Below are positions 34,942-44,848 of a stretch of 64,000 bases of DNA, piece after piece. The DNA comes from Aquilonibacter sp963820185 (GTDB lineage: Bacteria > Vulcanimicrobiota > Vulcanimicrobiia > Vulcanimicrobiales > Vulcanimicrobiaceae). Both the position numbers and the translations under genes were made by a program. Below the pieces are notes generated by a model, which was given only the letters and a program-made list of their open reading frames with translations, did not search any database and had not been told where the DNA came from. Location of the stretch: the NCBI GenBank assembly GCA_963820185.1, contig CAWFYV010000007.1, positions 62,001 to 126,000 of the forward strand, given 5' to 3'. Within the stretch, counting starts at the first letter, position 1. The number at the start of each line of letters is the position of its first letter.

Positions 34942-37113
34942 CTATCCCGCGCTCAGGAGCTCGGCGAGGGTCGAGCAGATGCGTGCCAGATCGAGCGCCG
35001 CGGCGCTCCGCGCAGCGTCGGCAAGCTCCTTGGGTCCGAGCTGCTCGAGGACCGCGGCTTCGTCGGCGGTCACCTCTTTGGCAAAGATTCCGAACGCGAC
35101 GAGCGCGCGCTCGCTGCGATAGCGCCGGGCGGCGGCAAGCGCGAGCGCCGCGCTGCGCGGATTGCCGCCCAAGAGGAGACGGCGGCCGGTGACTTCGGCC
35201 AAGCGCGCGATGTAGAGCGGCTGGGGTAAGCGGCGCAACAAGTCGTTAGCGATGAGCAGATGTTTGGTCGCGTCGCCGAGGTCGCCGCGAGCAAGGCAAA
35301 TGCGGGCCAGCGTTTCGTGGACCCACGCAATCATGGTGGGACTCGCGTTTTCTTCGAAGCGTTCCATCGCCTCGTTCGCGTGGCCGACGGCTGCATCGTA
35401 TTCGCCCATCGCGTACTCAACCTCGGCGACGTCGCCCAGGGCGATACCGCACAGCGCGGGCGGTCCCTCACGTTCGAGCGTTGCGATCGCTTGATGCAAG
35501 ATCTCGAGCGCGCGCGCGTGATCGCCGAACCCTTCGTAAAAGACGTTGGCCTGGTTGATACGAGCGGTGGCGATACCGCGTTGATGGCCGACCTGTTCGT
35601 AGAAGCGGATCGATGTTTCGACGTACATCGTCGCATCTTCAAAGCGACCGGTGTTGAGGGATGCGACGGCGAGCGCGTTATAGGCGCGCGCAAGTCCAAG
35701 CTGATCGCCGGCGATCGTGAACGCGGAGATCGTGAGCGGCCCGGTCTCGACCATGCGATGGTAATCGGAAGCGGCGTTCATCACGGCCAACCCTAAGAAG
35801 TAGATGCGGCCGCGTAGCTGCGCATTCAACCGCTGCGCAACCGATTCGAAGCGTTCGATCCAGCGCAAGCCCTCGGTGAAGCGGCCGCCCTCGGCCCAGA
35901 TCTGCATCACCGCGCTCAAGATGTCGTCGATCGATCCCAAACGGTCTTGCGGGCGTTTGAGCGCCCAGGCGAGCGTGGCGCAGAGGTCGGCGTAGCGCAG
36001 GTGGAGCCGCGCAATCGCGCCCGCGGCATCGCCGCTACGAATCTGCGACCAGAGCGCTGAGGCAACCGCGTTCATGCGCATCGCGAAGGCATCGTCGAGT
36101 GCCTTGCGGTTGCGCAGACCAGCGAGCATCCGCGTCGCAACCGCGCGTATCGGCAGGAGCATGCGATACCCGAATTCCGTGGTCATCACGAGCGAGTTCT
36201 TTACCAGCTCTTCGATTGCAGCGTGAGCTTCTTCGCGCGTGAGATCGCCGAGTGCACATAAATCGTCTTCGTCGAACTCGTCGGCATAGAGCGACGCTTG
36301 CGCAAAGGCGCGCTTGGCGCTATCGCTCAGTTGGGAATGGCTCCACGCGATGACGTTACCGATCGTCCGGTGGCGCGGATCCAAACCGCGCGTTGAACGC
36401 AGTTGGTACGGGCGCAACTCACCTAATTCATTGGCAAGTAATTCGAGCGAGAGCGACGCCAAGCGCGCGGCGGCGAGATCCAGCGCGACAGCTAAGCCGT
36501 CGACACGCTCGACGATCGACGTCACCGTTGCGAGCGTGCCGTCGGTGATGTGCGACGGGTTGAGGCTGGCGCGCGCGAGGAAAAATGCAATTCCGTCGTC
36601 GTTAGAAAATGGTTCGATCTCGAAGACGGTCTCGTCGGCGTAATCGAGGCGGCGTTGGCTTGTCGCGATGACCGTGATGTGCGCAATCGCGCGGACCGCA
36701 TCGATGAGGGCTGAGGTTTCGTCGGGTGCGTGCTCGCAGTTGTCGAGTGCAATGACCGCCGGCCGGTCGCGCAGCCGATCGGCTAACGTTGCGTACGGCG
36801 ATCGCCCCGCCTCTTGCGAGATGCCGAGTTGCGTCATCACCGTGCCGACAACCGCTTCGGGCATCACACCTGCAAGCGGAACAAACACGCATTCAGTCGC
36901 GTGCTCGCGCGCAAAACGCGTCACAGCTTCGTGCGCAAGGCGTGACTTACCGACGCCGCCGGGACCGACGAGCGTGAGCGCGCCTCCTCGCTTCAGGAAC
37001 GCGAGAAGTGCGCGAAGTTCGTACGCGCGTCCCACAAAGGGCACGCGCGTATCGACCGCGTGATAATCAAGCACCGTACTACCATTGTCGGCAAGCCTTG
37101 AGCGCCGGTTCAT
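34942..37113 (-). CDS. STAND ATPase with TPR-like repeats, no DNA-binding domain seen
   Basis: A 723-residue protein of the AfsR/LuxR-associated STAND class. The NTPase module has Walker A LVGPGGVGKSRLAHEA near residue 50, Walker B AVIALDNCEHA near 120, and sensor IATSQRRLDY. A winged-helix-like segment (SDSAKRAFAQASLY...) and then helical repeats from about 400 to the end follow. The N-terminus has only ~25 residues before the ATPase, and no HTH is seen at either end, so the output domain is missing or lies elsewhere. A GTG at 37074 is a shorter start option. It is divergent from the MocR-type gene, 18 bp apart. Confidence 0.8.
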   Translation of the reverse strand: MNRRSRLADNGSTVLDYHAVDTRVPFVGRAYELRALLAFLKRGGALTLVGPGGVGKSRLAHEAVTRFAREHATECVFVPLAGVMPEAVVGTVMTQLGISQEAGRSPYATLADRLRDRPAVIALDNCEHAPDETSALIDAVRAIAHITVIATSQRRLDYADETVFEIEPFSNDDGIAFFLARASLNPSHITDGTLATVTSIVERVDGLAVALDLAAARLASLSLELLANELGELRPYQLRSTRGLDPRHRTIGNVIAWSHSQLSDSAKRAFAQASLYADEFDEDDLCALGDLTREEAHAAIEELVKNSLVMTTEFGYRMLLPIRAVATRMLAGLRNRKALDDAFAMRMNAVASALWSQIRSGDAAGAIARLHLRYADLCATLAWALKRPQDRLGSIDDILSAVMQIWAEGGRFTEGLRWIERFESVAQRLNAQLRGRIYFLGLAVMNAASDYHRMVETGPLTISAFTIAGDQLGLARAYNALAVASLNTGRFEDATMYVETSIRFYEQVGHQRGIATARINQANVFYEGFGDHARALEILHQAIATLEREGPPALCGIALGDVAEVEYAMGEYDAAVGHANEAMERFEENASPTMIAWVHETLARICLARGDLGDATKHLLIANDLLRRLPQPLYIARLAEVTGRRLLLGGNPRSAALALAAARRYRSERALVAFGIFAKEVTADEAAVLEQLGPKELADAARSAAALDLARICSTLAELLSAG

Positions 37114-37131
37114 CGAAAATGGACCCCATCA

Positions 37132-38600
37132 ATGCCCAACATTGGATGGTCCGGGGTCCTGCCCGAGCTCGACCGCGATTCAATCGTACCGCTCTACCGG
37201 CAAATCTACGAGCACCTGCGTGAGGCGATTTTGGCCGGGCACCCTGCCGGAATCGACCCGGCTTCCCCCGGAACGGACGATGGCCGAGCGCCTCAACGTC
37301 AACCGCAGCACGGTCGTTCACGCCTATCGGGAGTTGGTTAGCGACGGGCTGATCGAGCAACGGGTCGGCTCCGGCTCGCGCGTCGTCCCGCAGCTGCGCG
37401 GCGGTCAGCCCGAACGGGCGGCGGGGGTCCCGTGGTGGATCACCTTACCGCCCTGGCGCGTCGGCGAATTTCCCAACATCCTCGGCGAACTTGCGGCAAA
37501 ACAGGAAGCGGGCCGGATTTCGTTCGTCCAGGGCGTTGCCCCCGACGAACCTTCACCACTGGGCGAACTCGCCAAGTCGTTCGAGCGCGTTGCGCGCGAT
37601 CCGCGGTTCGTGCTCTCCTACGGCGACTCGGAAGGCTATGAACCGCTGCGCGCTGCAATTGCGGCGCGCATGAATGCGCGCGGCGCCGGCGCGATTGCAG
37701 CGAAGAATGTGATCGTTTTGACCGGTTCGACGCAGGGCATCATGGTCGTTGCGCAATCGCTCGCGGAACCCGGCGACGAGATCATCGTGGAGTCGCCATC
37801 CTATCCGGGAGCATTGCAGATCTTCCAAATCAACGGATTGCGGGCGATCCCCGTGCCCGTCGATGAGGAGGGAATGCGCGTCGATCACGTCGAGGCGATC
37901 TTGCGCACGCGGCGTCCCCGTTTCATCTATACCATGCCGTCGCTGCACAATCCGACCAACACAACGATGAACGCCGACCGCCGCGAGCGGCTCGCGACGA
38001 TAGCGCGGCGCGCCGGCGTGCCGATCATCGAAGACGATCCATACGGGCCGCTCGCGACCCACGGATTGCCGCCGCTTGTCAGCCTCGCGCCCGATCACGT
38101 CGTGTACCTCTCGACGTTTTCGAAGACGATTGCGCCTAGCTTGCGTGTCGGCTGGCTCTCGGCGCCGCGTATGATTCTCGAACGCCTGCTGTTGCGCAAA
38201 CAGGCCTATGATATGGCAACGAGCCTCTACGTGCAGGCAGCAATCGTCGACTATCTGGAGCGCGGTTACGACGCGCACGTTTCACAACTGCGCGAAGAAT
38301 TAGCTGCTGCGACGCACGCTTGCCGATGCGGCGATCGCCGAGCACTGGCCGCACAGTGTGCGCGTGAGCAGCGCGATCGGCGGATTCTACCTTTGGGCTA
38401 CAACGCCGCGCGAACTGCGCGCGCGTGCGTTGCTCGACGTCGCCGAACGCCTCGGCGCGTCGTTTCTCTTCGGTGAGGCGTTTTTCGCCGATTCGGGCGG
38501 TGACCATCATTTCCGGCTGGCCTTGACCGCGGTGACGCGCAAGCAAATCGGCGAGGGCATTCGGCGTATCGGCGAAGCGATGGCAACTCTGCGTGCATAA
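37132..38600 (+). pseudogene. MocR-type GntR/aminotransferase regulator, broken by two +1 frame changes
   Basis: The product is a GntR winged helix fused to a fold-type I aminotransferase domain. The first frame gives SIVPLYRQIYEHLREAILAG. At about 37237-37241 the reading moves by one base to continue RLPPERTMAERLNVNRSTVVHAYREL, the canonical HTH. The PLP domain is complete, with PSLHNPTNTTM and the Lys in LSTFSKTIAPSLRVGWLSAP. At about 38303-38312 a second one-base change leads to AIGGFYLWATTP and the normal C-terminus. No internal stops or deletions are seen otherwise. The two changes may be real mutations or insertion-type sequencing errors. Confidence 0.8.
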
Positions 38601-39498
38601 GCCGCTGCTCGAGTGGTACGCACGTCACGGGCGCACCACGTTACCTTGGCGCGTGGTGCGTAACCCGTACTTCACCTTGGTGAGCGAGTTCATGCTGCAG
38701 CAGACGCAGGTCGACCGGGTCGTGCCGAAGTTCGAGTCGTTCGTCGCGCGTTTTCCGGATATTTTAGCGCTTGCGCGCGCCAGCTCGGGCGAGGTCTTAC
38801 GCGAGTGGCAAGGCTTGGGCTACAACATGCGTGCGCTGCGTTTGCATGAGAGCGCAGGCGTCGTGGTCGAGCGTTTTAACGGCGTGATGCCGGTGGAGTC
38901 GCATCTGCTCCGTCAGCTGCCCGGCGTCGGTCCCTATACGGCCGCGGCGATTCGGGCCTTTGGCTTCGATCTCGACGACGCGCCGCTTGACGTAAACATC
39001 CGCCGGATCGTGCATCGCGTCTCTTATGGACTCGAGCATCCGGCCCAAGCGACGACGCGTGAACTGGACGCACGTGCGCAGGAGATCGCTGCGCCCGGAA
39101 AGGCGCACGATTGGAATTCGGCGATGATGGACTTGGGCGCGACGATCTGCACGGCGCGCGCCCCGAAATGTTTGATCTGTCCGCTGCGCGATGCGTGTGC
39201 TGCGGCCCCCATCGACGCGAGCGCATTGGAACATGCGCGACGCGAGCATGCCAAACCGCCGTCACCTCAAAATGCGCTACCGTGGGAGCAAACCACGCGC
39301 TTCGCGCGCGGGCGCATCGTCGAGCGATTGCGCGCATTGCCGCCGGGCCGGCGCATTTCCTTGCTTGACTTACATGGTGATTTGCAGCCGCTGATGCCGG
39401 AACGCTCACTAGAGGATGTACGCAATCTCGTTGCAATACTGGAGCAGGACGGCCTGATTGCCTGCGACGGAGAGGCCATCGCCCTGCGCGACTCGTGA
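38593..39498 (+). CDS. mutY: A/G-specific adenine glycosylase
   Basis: Base-excision repair glycosylase that removes A opposite 8-oxoG. The 301-residue protein has LPWRVVRNPYFTLVSEFMLQQTQV (catalytic Glu), the helix-hairpin-helix LPGVGPYTAAAIRAFGF, the catalytic Asp in LDVNIRR, and the 4Fe-4S cluster Cys pattern C-x6-C-x2-C-x5-C at CTARAPKCLICPLRDAC. The C-terminal NUDIX-like MutT domain of longer MutYs is replaced by a short ~85-residue region. A GTG at 38593 overlaps the end of the preceding gene by 8 nt. Confidence 0.9.
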   Translation: MHKPLLEWYARHGRTTLPWRVVRNPYFTLVSEFMLQQTQVDRVVPKFESFVARFPDILALARASSGEVLREWQGLGYNMRALRLHESAGVVVERFNGVMPVESHLLRQLPGVGPYTAAAIRAFGFDLDDAPLDVNIRRIVHRVSYGLEHPAQATTRELDARAQEIAAPGKAHDWNSAMMDLGATICTARAPKCLICPLRDACAAAPIDASALEHARREHAKPPSPQNALPWEQTTRFARGRIVERLRALPPGRRISLLDLHGDLQPLMPERSLEDVRNLVAILEQDGLIACDGEAIALRDS

Positions 39499-39522
39499 CA
39501 CGAAAACTCGAGGTGAACCACG

Positions 39523-41502
39523 ATGCGTCTAATCAGCGCACTTCTCTGCCTTGCGGTCTGGGCGACCGCGTTGCCGGCCACGGCCTTCGATTTTGCCGAT
39601 GCGCGGCGTGTGGTTGCGCTTAGCAGTCCACAGCTTTCGCCCGACGGCACGCGTATCGTCTACGTACGCGGTGTACCGGACTTTAGCGCGGATCGCACCG
39701 ATCGGCAACTGTGGCTGCTCGATGTGCGCACGCACGCAAAGCGGCAACTCACGTGGGATCGCAAAGGCGTCTCGGATCCCTCCTGGTCTCATGTCGGCGA
39801 TGCGATCGCCTTTACCGCGAGCGACAACGACCCAAAAAATCCGCAGGATCAGATTTTCGTGCTGCCGATGGACGGCGGCGACGCGCGCCAGATCACGCAT
39901 GCAAAGAACGGCGTCGATAGCTATGCGCGGAGTCCCGATGGGCGGTACTTTGCCTACACGATGCAAGACGACGATCCGAACAAGGCCGATGCAGACAAGA
40001 AGCTCGACGCGTTCCAAGTACAGGACAACGACTATTTGCATCGCAGTGCGACGCCGCCCGTGCACGTGTGGATCTGCGATGCCGACGGCAAACATGCACG
40101 CCGTTTAACCAGTGGCACGTGGAGCGTTGGCGACGTCGGTCCGGGCGACGGCGGAAATCTTTCGTGGTCGCCGGATTCCAAGACGATCGCGATTGAGCAT
40201 TTTCCAACGCCGCTTGTCGGCGACTCGCTCGGTAGCTATATCGAGCTGCTCGACGCGAGCAATGGATCGTTACGGCGGTTGACCGCTGGGGAAGCACTGC
40301 AGCGCGAGCCGCGATACGCTCCGCGCGCCGACCTGCTCGCCTACGCGCGCAACACCAATGGCGACTACACGCAGGGTGTCGATCTCTACGTCGCCGACGC
40401 TTCGGGAAAGCAGGTTGCGGACTTGCGCTCGCAACTCGATCGCAATGTCAACGGCGCAGTGTGGGATGGGCACGGCGATGCAATGTGGGTGGCGACGCCT
40501 GACAAGGCGCATGGCGCGCTGTGGTATTGGCCGCTACACGGGCATCTTACGCGCATCGACCTCGGCGGCGCACAACCGGCGGGACTCGGCAACAGCACGA
40601 AGAGCGGCGCGTTCGTATTCACCGCGTCGTCGGCCAGCCATCCGGCCGAGATCTACTATGCTGCGTCGCCTACGAGCAAGCCCGTTGCCCTAACCGACGA
40701 TAATGGCTTTGTTGCAAAGACCGGCGCAGCGCGCGCGGTCGCGGTCGACTGGCAGTCGACCAAGGGCAACTTCGCCGAAGATGGCGTGCTTTTGTATCCG
40801 CTGCACTACAAGGGCGGCAAAGCGCCGCTCATTCTCTTGATCCACGGCGGACCGCAAGGAGCGTCGACGCTGGGATGGAGCAGTCAGGCGCAGGTTATGG
40901 CTGCGCACGGCTTCTTCGTGTTCTCGCCAAACTATCGTGGCAGCACGAATCTCGGTGACGCCTACCAACACGCGATTACCGACGACGCGGGTGATGGTCC
41001 CGGCAAAGACGTGATGGCGGGACTTGCGACGGTCGAAAAAGATTATCCGATTGATACCTCGCGGATTGGGGTTTCGGGTTGGTCGTACGGCGGCTACATG
41101 ACGTCATGGCTGATCGGCCACTATCACGTCTGGAAGGCAGCGGTGAGCGGTGCTTCGCTCGACGATTGGCTCGACGACTACAACATCGCGTTCTACTACG
41201 ACACGGACGTGCCGTTCTTTAAGGGCAAGCCGTGGAACCCCGCAAACACCGCCGAATGGCGCGACCAATCGCCGATCGCGGATGCGCCGCAGGCAACGAC
41301 GCCGACGCTGATCATGGGCGACATCGGCGACAATAACGTCACGATTACCAATTCGTTCAAGCTCTATCATGCGCTCAAAGACAACGGCACGACGGTGAAG
41401 TTCATCGCCTATCCGGTGGCCGGACACTTTCCGTCGGATCCGGTACGCGCGGAAGACGTGCAAAAGCACTGGCTCGACTGGCTCGAGCAGTATTTGAAGT
41501 AG
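39523..41502 (+). CDS. Exported S9-family peptidase (acylaminoacyl-peptidase-like), copy 1
   Basis: A 659-residue serine peptidase. A signal peptide (MRLISALLCLAVWATALPATA) is followed by an N-terminal beta-propeller (TolB-like SPDGTRIVYV and SPDGRYFAYT repeats) and an alpha/beta-hydrolase domain. The nucleophile elbow is GVSGWSYGGYMTSW, the Asp is in IMGDIGDNNVTI, and the His is in YPVAGHFPSDP. It likely trims oligopeptides in the periplasm. It is tandem with a paralogue 9 nt downstream, and both lie in one rightward unit after mutY. Confidence 0.92.
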   Translation: MRLISALLCLAVWATALPATAFDFADARRVVALSSPQLSPDGTRIVYVRGVPDFSADRTDRQLWLLDVRTHAKRQLTWDRKGVSDPSWSHVGDAIAFTASDNDPKNPQDQIFVLPMDGGDARQITHAKNGVDSYARSPDGRYFAYTMQDDDPNKADADKKLDAFQVQDNDYLHRSATPPVHVWICDADGKHARRLTSGTWSVGDVGPGDGGNLSWSPDSKTIAIEHFPTPLVGDSLGSYIELLDASNGSLRRLTAGEALQREPRYAPRADLLAYARNTNGDYTQGVDLYVADASGKQVADLRSQLDRNVNGAVWDGHGDAMWVATPDKAHGALWYWPLHGHLTRIDLGGAQPAGLGNSTKSGAFVFTASSASHPAEIYYAASPTSKPVALTDDNGFVAKTGAARAVAVDWQSTKGNFAEDGVLLYPLHYKGGKAPLILLIHGGPQGASTLGWSSQAQVMAAHGFFVFSPNYRGSTNLGDAYQHAITDDAGDGPGKDVMAGLATVEKDYPIDTSRIGVSGWSYGGYMTSWLIGHYHVWKAAVSGASLDDWLDDYNIAFYYDTDVPFFKGKPWNPANTAEWRDQSPIADAPQATTPTLIMGDIGDNNVTITNSFKLYHALKDNGTTVKFIAYPVAGHFPSDPVRAEDVQKHWLDWLEQYLK

Positions 41503-41511
41503 GAGAAGATC

Positions 41512-43533
41512 ATGATCAAAGGACTCGTTACTTCGTTACTGCTCGCCGCGTCGGTCGGCACCAACGCCGTGGCGGTCACGAGCACGTTCACGCTCGACGA
41601 CATCCCCAAGCTCGTCGGTGTCTCGAACGTCGCGATCGCGCCCGACGGCAAACAGATCGCTTTTGTCGTCTCGCGTCAGAACCTCAAGACCGACAAGAAC
41701 GAACCGACGCTCGAACTCTATGATGTTGCTAGCAAGTCGACGCGTGCGCTCACCTTCGAGCGCACGGGACTCTCGTCTCCGGCGTGGTCGCCGGATGGAG
41801 CGAAGATCGCGTTCCTGGCAAACTACGGCAGCGGCGCCGACGTCAAACAACAAGTCTGGATCATGGATCTGCGCGGTGGTGACCCGGTTGTAGTCACCAA
41901 GGCGCCTGAGGGCGTCGAGGAATTCGCGTGGCGTCCCGATGGCGGTGCAATTGCCTACGTTGCTCCCGACGAGGCGGCAAACAAGAAGGACGTGGAAAAG
42001 CACCTCGATTCATTCGTCGTCGGCGATCAAGCCTACAACGATCGCTCCGCCCCAACCAGCAATCACCTCTGGCTGCTCACGATCAACGGCGACGGGACGG
42101 GCGACTCGAGGCGGCTTACCAGCGGAACGTGGAGTCTTCCATCCGCGCAACCGCCGAGTTCGCCCGGGCCGCCGATCTCGTGGTCGCCCGACGGAAAATC
42201 GATCGTCTTTACCAAGATGCCGAATGCCTACGATGCCGATTCCGACGGCGCGGTCATTTGCAAGCTCGACGTTGCGAGCGGCAACATCGCGCCGCTCACC
42301 TCGCACGGCAAATTCGAAGGCTTCGGCGAGTACTCGCCTGACGGCGCGCATATCGCCTACTGGTATCCACAGAACGGCGATAATGCAGCGGTAAACGAGA
42401 TCTACGTCGCGCCGGCGAGCGGCGGCGATGGTGCCGACGTGACGTCGGACGTCATCGACACCAACGTGCAGCGCTTTATCTGGATGCCCGATTCGAAGAG
42501 CCTCTTGATTTCAGGCCACAAAGGGACCGATGCCGCGCTGTGGATCAAGCCGCTTGACGGCAGAGCCTCGCGAATCGAACTGCACGGTGCGCAGCCGAGC
42601 CAGGGCTTCTGGCTCGATGCGTCAGTTGCCAAGACCGGCGCGATCGCGTTTGCGGGAAGCGAACCCAACCATCCGACGGAACTCTACTACATGAGCTCAG
42701 CGGCCGGCGCTCCGCAATGTGTGACCGCCTTCAACGATGCGCTCGCCGCGTACAACCTTGGCGCGGTGCACGCGATCGGGTGGCAGAACGAGGGCTTCGC
42801 CGAGGACGGCGTGGTGACGCTCCCGCCGGGCTACGATTCCTCGAAGTCCTATCCGCTCGTGCTGATCATTCACGGTGGGCCGAACTCCGCTTCTATCACA
42901 ACGTTTAATGCGTTCAATCAAGTGCTCGCGGCCCGCGGGTACATCGTGTTCAATCCCAACTATCGCGGCAGCGACAATTTAGGCGCGAAGTATTGGTATG
43001 CGATCGACAACGATGCCGGTGCAGGGCCGGGTCGCGACGTGATGGCGGGCGTAACTGCGGTCGAGCAAGCGTATAAGATCGATACGTCACGTATCGCCGT
43101 CTCCGGCTGGTCGTACGGTGGCTACATGACCTCGTGGATGATCGGCCACTACCACATTTGGAAAGCGGCAGTCTCGGGCGCGGCGGTCAACGATCTGATC
43201 GATGAGTACGCACTTGCCGACAACGGCGTTGGCGATCGGTACGGAATGGGCGGCTATTCCCCGTACGTCAAAGATCAGACCAAGAACTACATCGTGCAGT
43301 CACCGATTACCGCGGCGTGGGATGTAACGACGCCGACGTTGATCCTAAGCGATGTCGGCGATCAACGCGTGCCGATCACGCAGTCGTACAAGTTTTACCA
43401 CGCACTCAAAGACCGCGGGACGACGGTGCAGTTCTGGGCTTATCCGGTCTCAGGACACTTTCCAGACGATCCCATCCGTTCGCTCGACGTGTACCGCCGC
43501 TGGTCCGCTTGGATCGAGAGCTATCTGAAGTAG
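41512..43533 (+). CDS. Exported S9-family peptidase, copy 2
   Basis: A 673-residue paralogue of the preceding peptidase with a signal-like N-terminus (LVTSLLLAASVGTNAVAV). It has propeller repeats (IAPDGKQIAFV, SPDGAKIAFLA, SPDGAHIAYW) and the catalytic set AVSGWSYGGYMTSWM, LSDVGDQRVPI and YPVSGHFPDDP. An AGGAGA lies just upstream of the ATG. Its 3' end overlaps the FAD-protein gene on the other strand by 84 nt. Confidence 0.92.
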   Translation: MIKGLVTSLLLAASVGTNAVAVTSTFTLDDIPKLVGVSNVAIAPDGKQIAFVVSRQNLKTDKNEPTLELYDVASKSTRALTFERTGLSSPAWSPDGAKIAFLANYGSGADVKQQVWIMDLRGGDPVVVTKAPEGVEEFAWRPDGGAIAYVAPDEAANKKDVEKHLDSFVVGDQAYNDRSAPTSNHLWLLTINGDGTGDSRRLTSGTWSLPSAQPPSSPGPPISWSPDGKSIVFTKMPNAYDADSDGAVICKLDVASGNIAPLTSHGKFEGFGEYSPDGAHIAYWYPQNGDNAAVNEIYVAPASGGDGADVTSDVIDTNVQRFIWMPDSKSLLISGHKGTDAALWIKPLDGRASRIELHGAQPSQGFWLDASVAKTGAIAFAGSEPNHPTELYYMSSAAGAPQCVTAFNDALAAYNLGAVHAIGWQNEGFAEDGVVTLPPGYDSSKSYPLVLIIHGGPNSASITTFNAFNQVLAARGYIVFNPNYRGSDNLGAKYWYAIDNDAGAGPGRDVMAGVTAVEQAYKIDTSRIAVSGWSYGGYMTSWMIGHYHIWKAAVSGAAVNDLIDEYALADNGVGDRYGMGGYSPYVKDQTKNYIVQSPITAAWDVTTPTLILSDVGDQRVPITQSYKFYHALKDRGTTVQFWAYPVSGHFPDDPIRSLDVYRRWSAWIESYLK

Positions 43534-44842
43534 AGCGGCGATATCGGTCGCGTGCTTGCGAATCTCGTTGACGGCGGTCGTCTCGTACCACAGTCCGCGT
43601 AGAAGCGGGCCGATCGCGAAGAGCTGCGGCTGCGCTTCGCCGCTTGCGTCGAGCACGCGGTAATGCTCGTCGGCGTCGATGCCGAGTGCGAGCGTCATCC
43701 GGGCGAAAGACGCCACGCGCGAGCGCATGGCGTACGAAGGGGTGCGTCACCGTACGCAAATCGGCGTTAGGCCCGGTGCAGTTCACCACGTAGGACGCGT
43801 GCAGATCCAGCAGCCTGTCGGGCGCTGCGAGGTGCAGCGTGATCCCGCGCGCATTCGCCGTACCGCCGCGCACGCGTCCGCGGTGCATCGTGATGCGCCC
43901 CTCAGCCTGCATGCGCGCGAACGCGGCGTAGGTGGCCGGCGGCACGCGGTAGCGGTGGATCGCCCACATCGACTGCAGGTGTCGCAAGAAGCGCTTGCGC
44001 TCGCGATTATCCCAGCCACTCCAAATCGCTGGGGTGATCGCGCGCAACGACTCCATCACCGCACGCCAGTCGCCGGGAAAGTTCTTCGCCGCGCGGCGCA
44101 GTGAGCGGAGCATCGTGTACGGCGTGCGCGTATCGAGCTCGAGCGTCGCCGGATCGACACCGCGGATGCTCGCATCCTCAACGAACGGCAAGAGTCCGTG
44201 ACGCGAAACGATGTGGACGCGTCCGCGAAACGCACACTCATCGAGGAGGGCGATCGTGTCCATCGCGGTGAGCCGGCTCCCGATCACAATGACCTCGGCC
44301 GCGGGATCGAAGTGCGCGATGTCAGCGGTCCACGGGTCGCCGGCGTACCCTGGGTGGCGCCGCACGCTCTCGGGGAGAAAACGGTCATTGGGCGGCAGAT
44401 TGCCAAGCGCAAGGACAACCGCGCGCGCATCGTAACGGTGTCCCGCGTCGTCGTTCAGTCGATAGCCGCCATCGGTACGCTCGATGTCGACGATCTCCGC
44501 GCGCTCGTGGGTCATACCGGCGCGGCGCGCTAGTGCGTTCGCCGCCGTCGCGCGCAGATACGCGCCAAAGCGCGCACGGCAAATCAGTGCATCGTCGGCT
44601 TCGTCGACGAGATAGCGCATGAGGTGTGTGTTGTCGCCCGGCACCGCCGACATTGCGCGAATTGGGCCGTTCATCAGGAGGCTGGCCGATTGCGGCGCAT
44701 AGGCCGTGCCTGGACCCAGATCGCTCCGGTTGAAGAAGGCGATGCGATGCGCGGCGCTCGCTTGCTCTGCGAGCACGCAGGCGAGCGCGGTAGCGGAGAG
44801 ACCGCCGCCGATGACGGCGAGGTCGAGCGGCCTGGACGACAT
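43450..44842 (-). pseudogene. FAD/NAD(P)-binding protein (YdhS-like), one frame change
   Basis: A flavoprotein of the YdhS/COG4529 type. It has the N-terminal Rossmann motif LAVIGGGLSATALACVLAEQ, then GPGTAYAPQSASLLMNGP, VVLALGNLPP, VIVIGSRLTAMDTIALLDE and YVVNCTGPNADLRTVTHPF. At about 43693-43703 reading moves by one base, and the C-terminus continues LALGIDADEHYRVLDASGEAQPQLFAIGPLLRGLWYETTAVNEIRKHA, the expected FAD-site end of the family. Without the change the frame would run non-homologously to 43406. The end overlaps the S9 peptidase. It lies 6 nt downstream of the TPR/ATP-grasp gene, so the two share a transcript. Confidence 0.75.
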
Positions 44843-44848
44843 GGCCCT

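Noticed and set aside
33895..35229. Long plus-strand open frame opposite lpdA
   Set aside because: It is antisense to lpdA and the end of the STAND gene, with no recognisable domain.
34942..37113. STAND ATPase as an anti-phage Avs-like sensor
   Set aside because: No nuclease, TIR or other effector domain is fused or adjacent, and the motifs match the AfsR/LuxR regulator type.
37132..38600. Programmed +1 frameshifting in the MocR gene
   Set aside because: The unshifted frames continue well past the shift points, with no stop or rare-codon pause at the sites, and two shifts in one gene are unlikely to be programmed.
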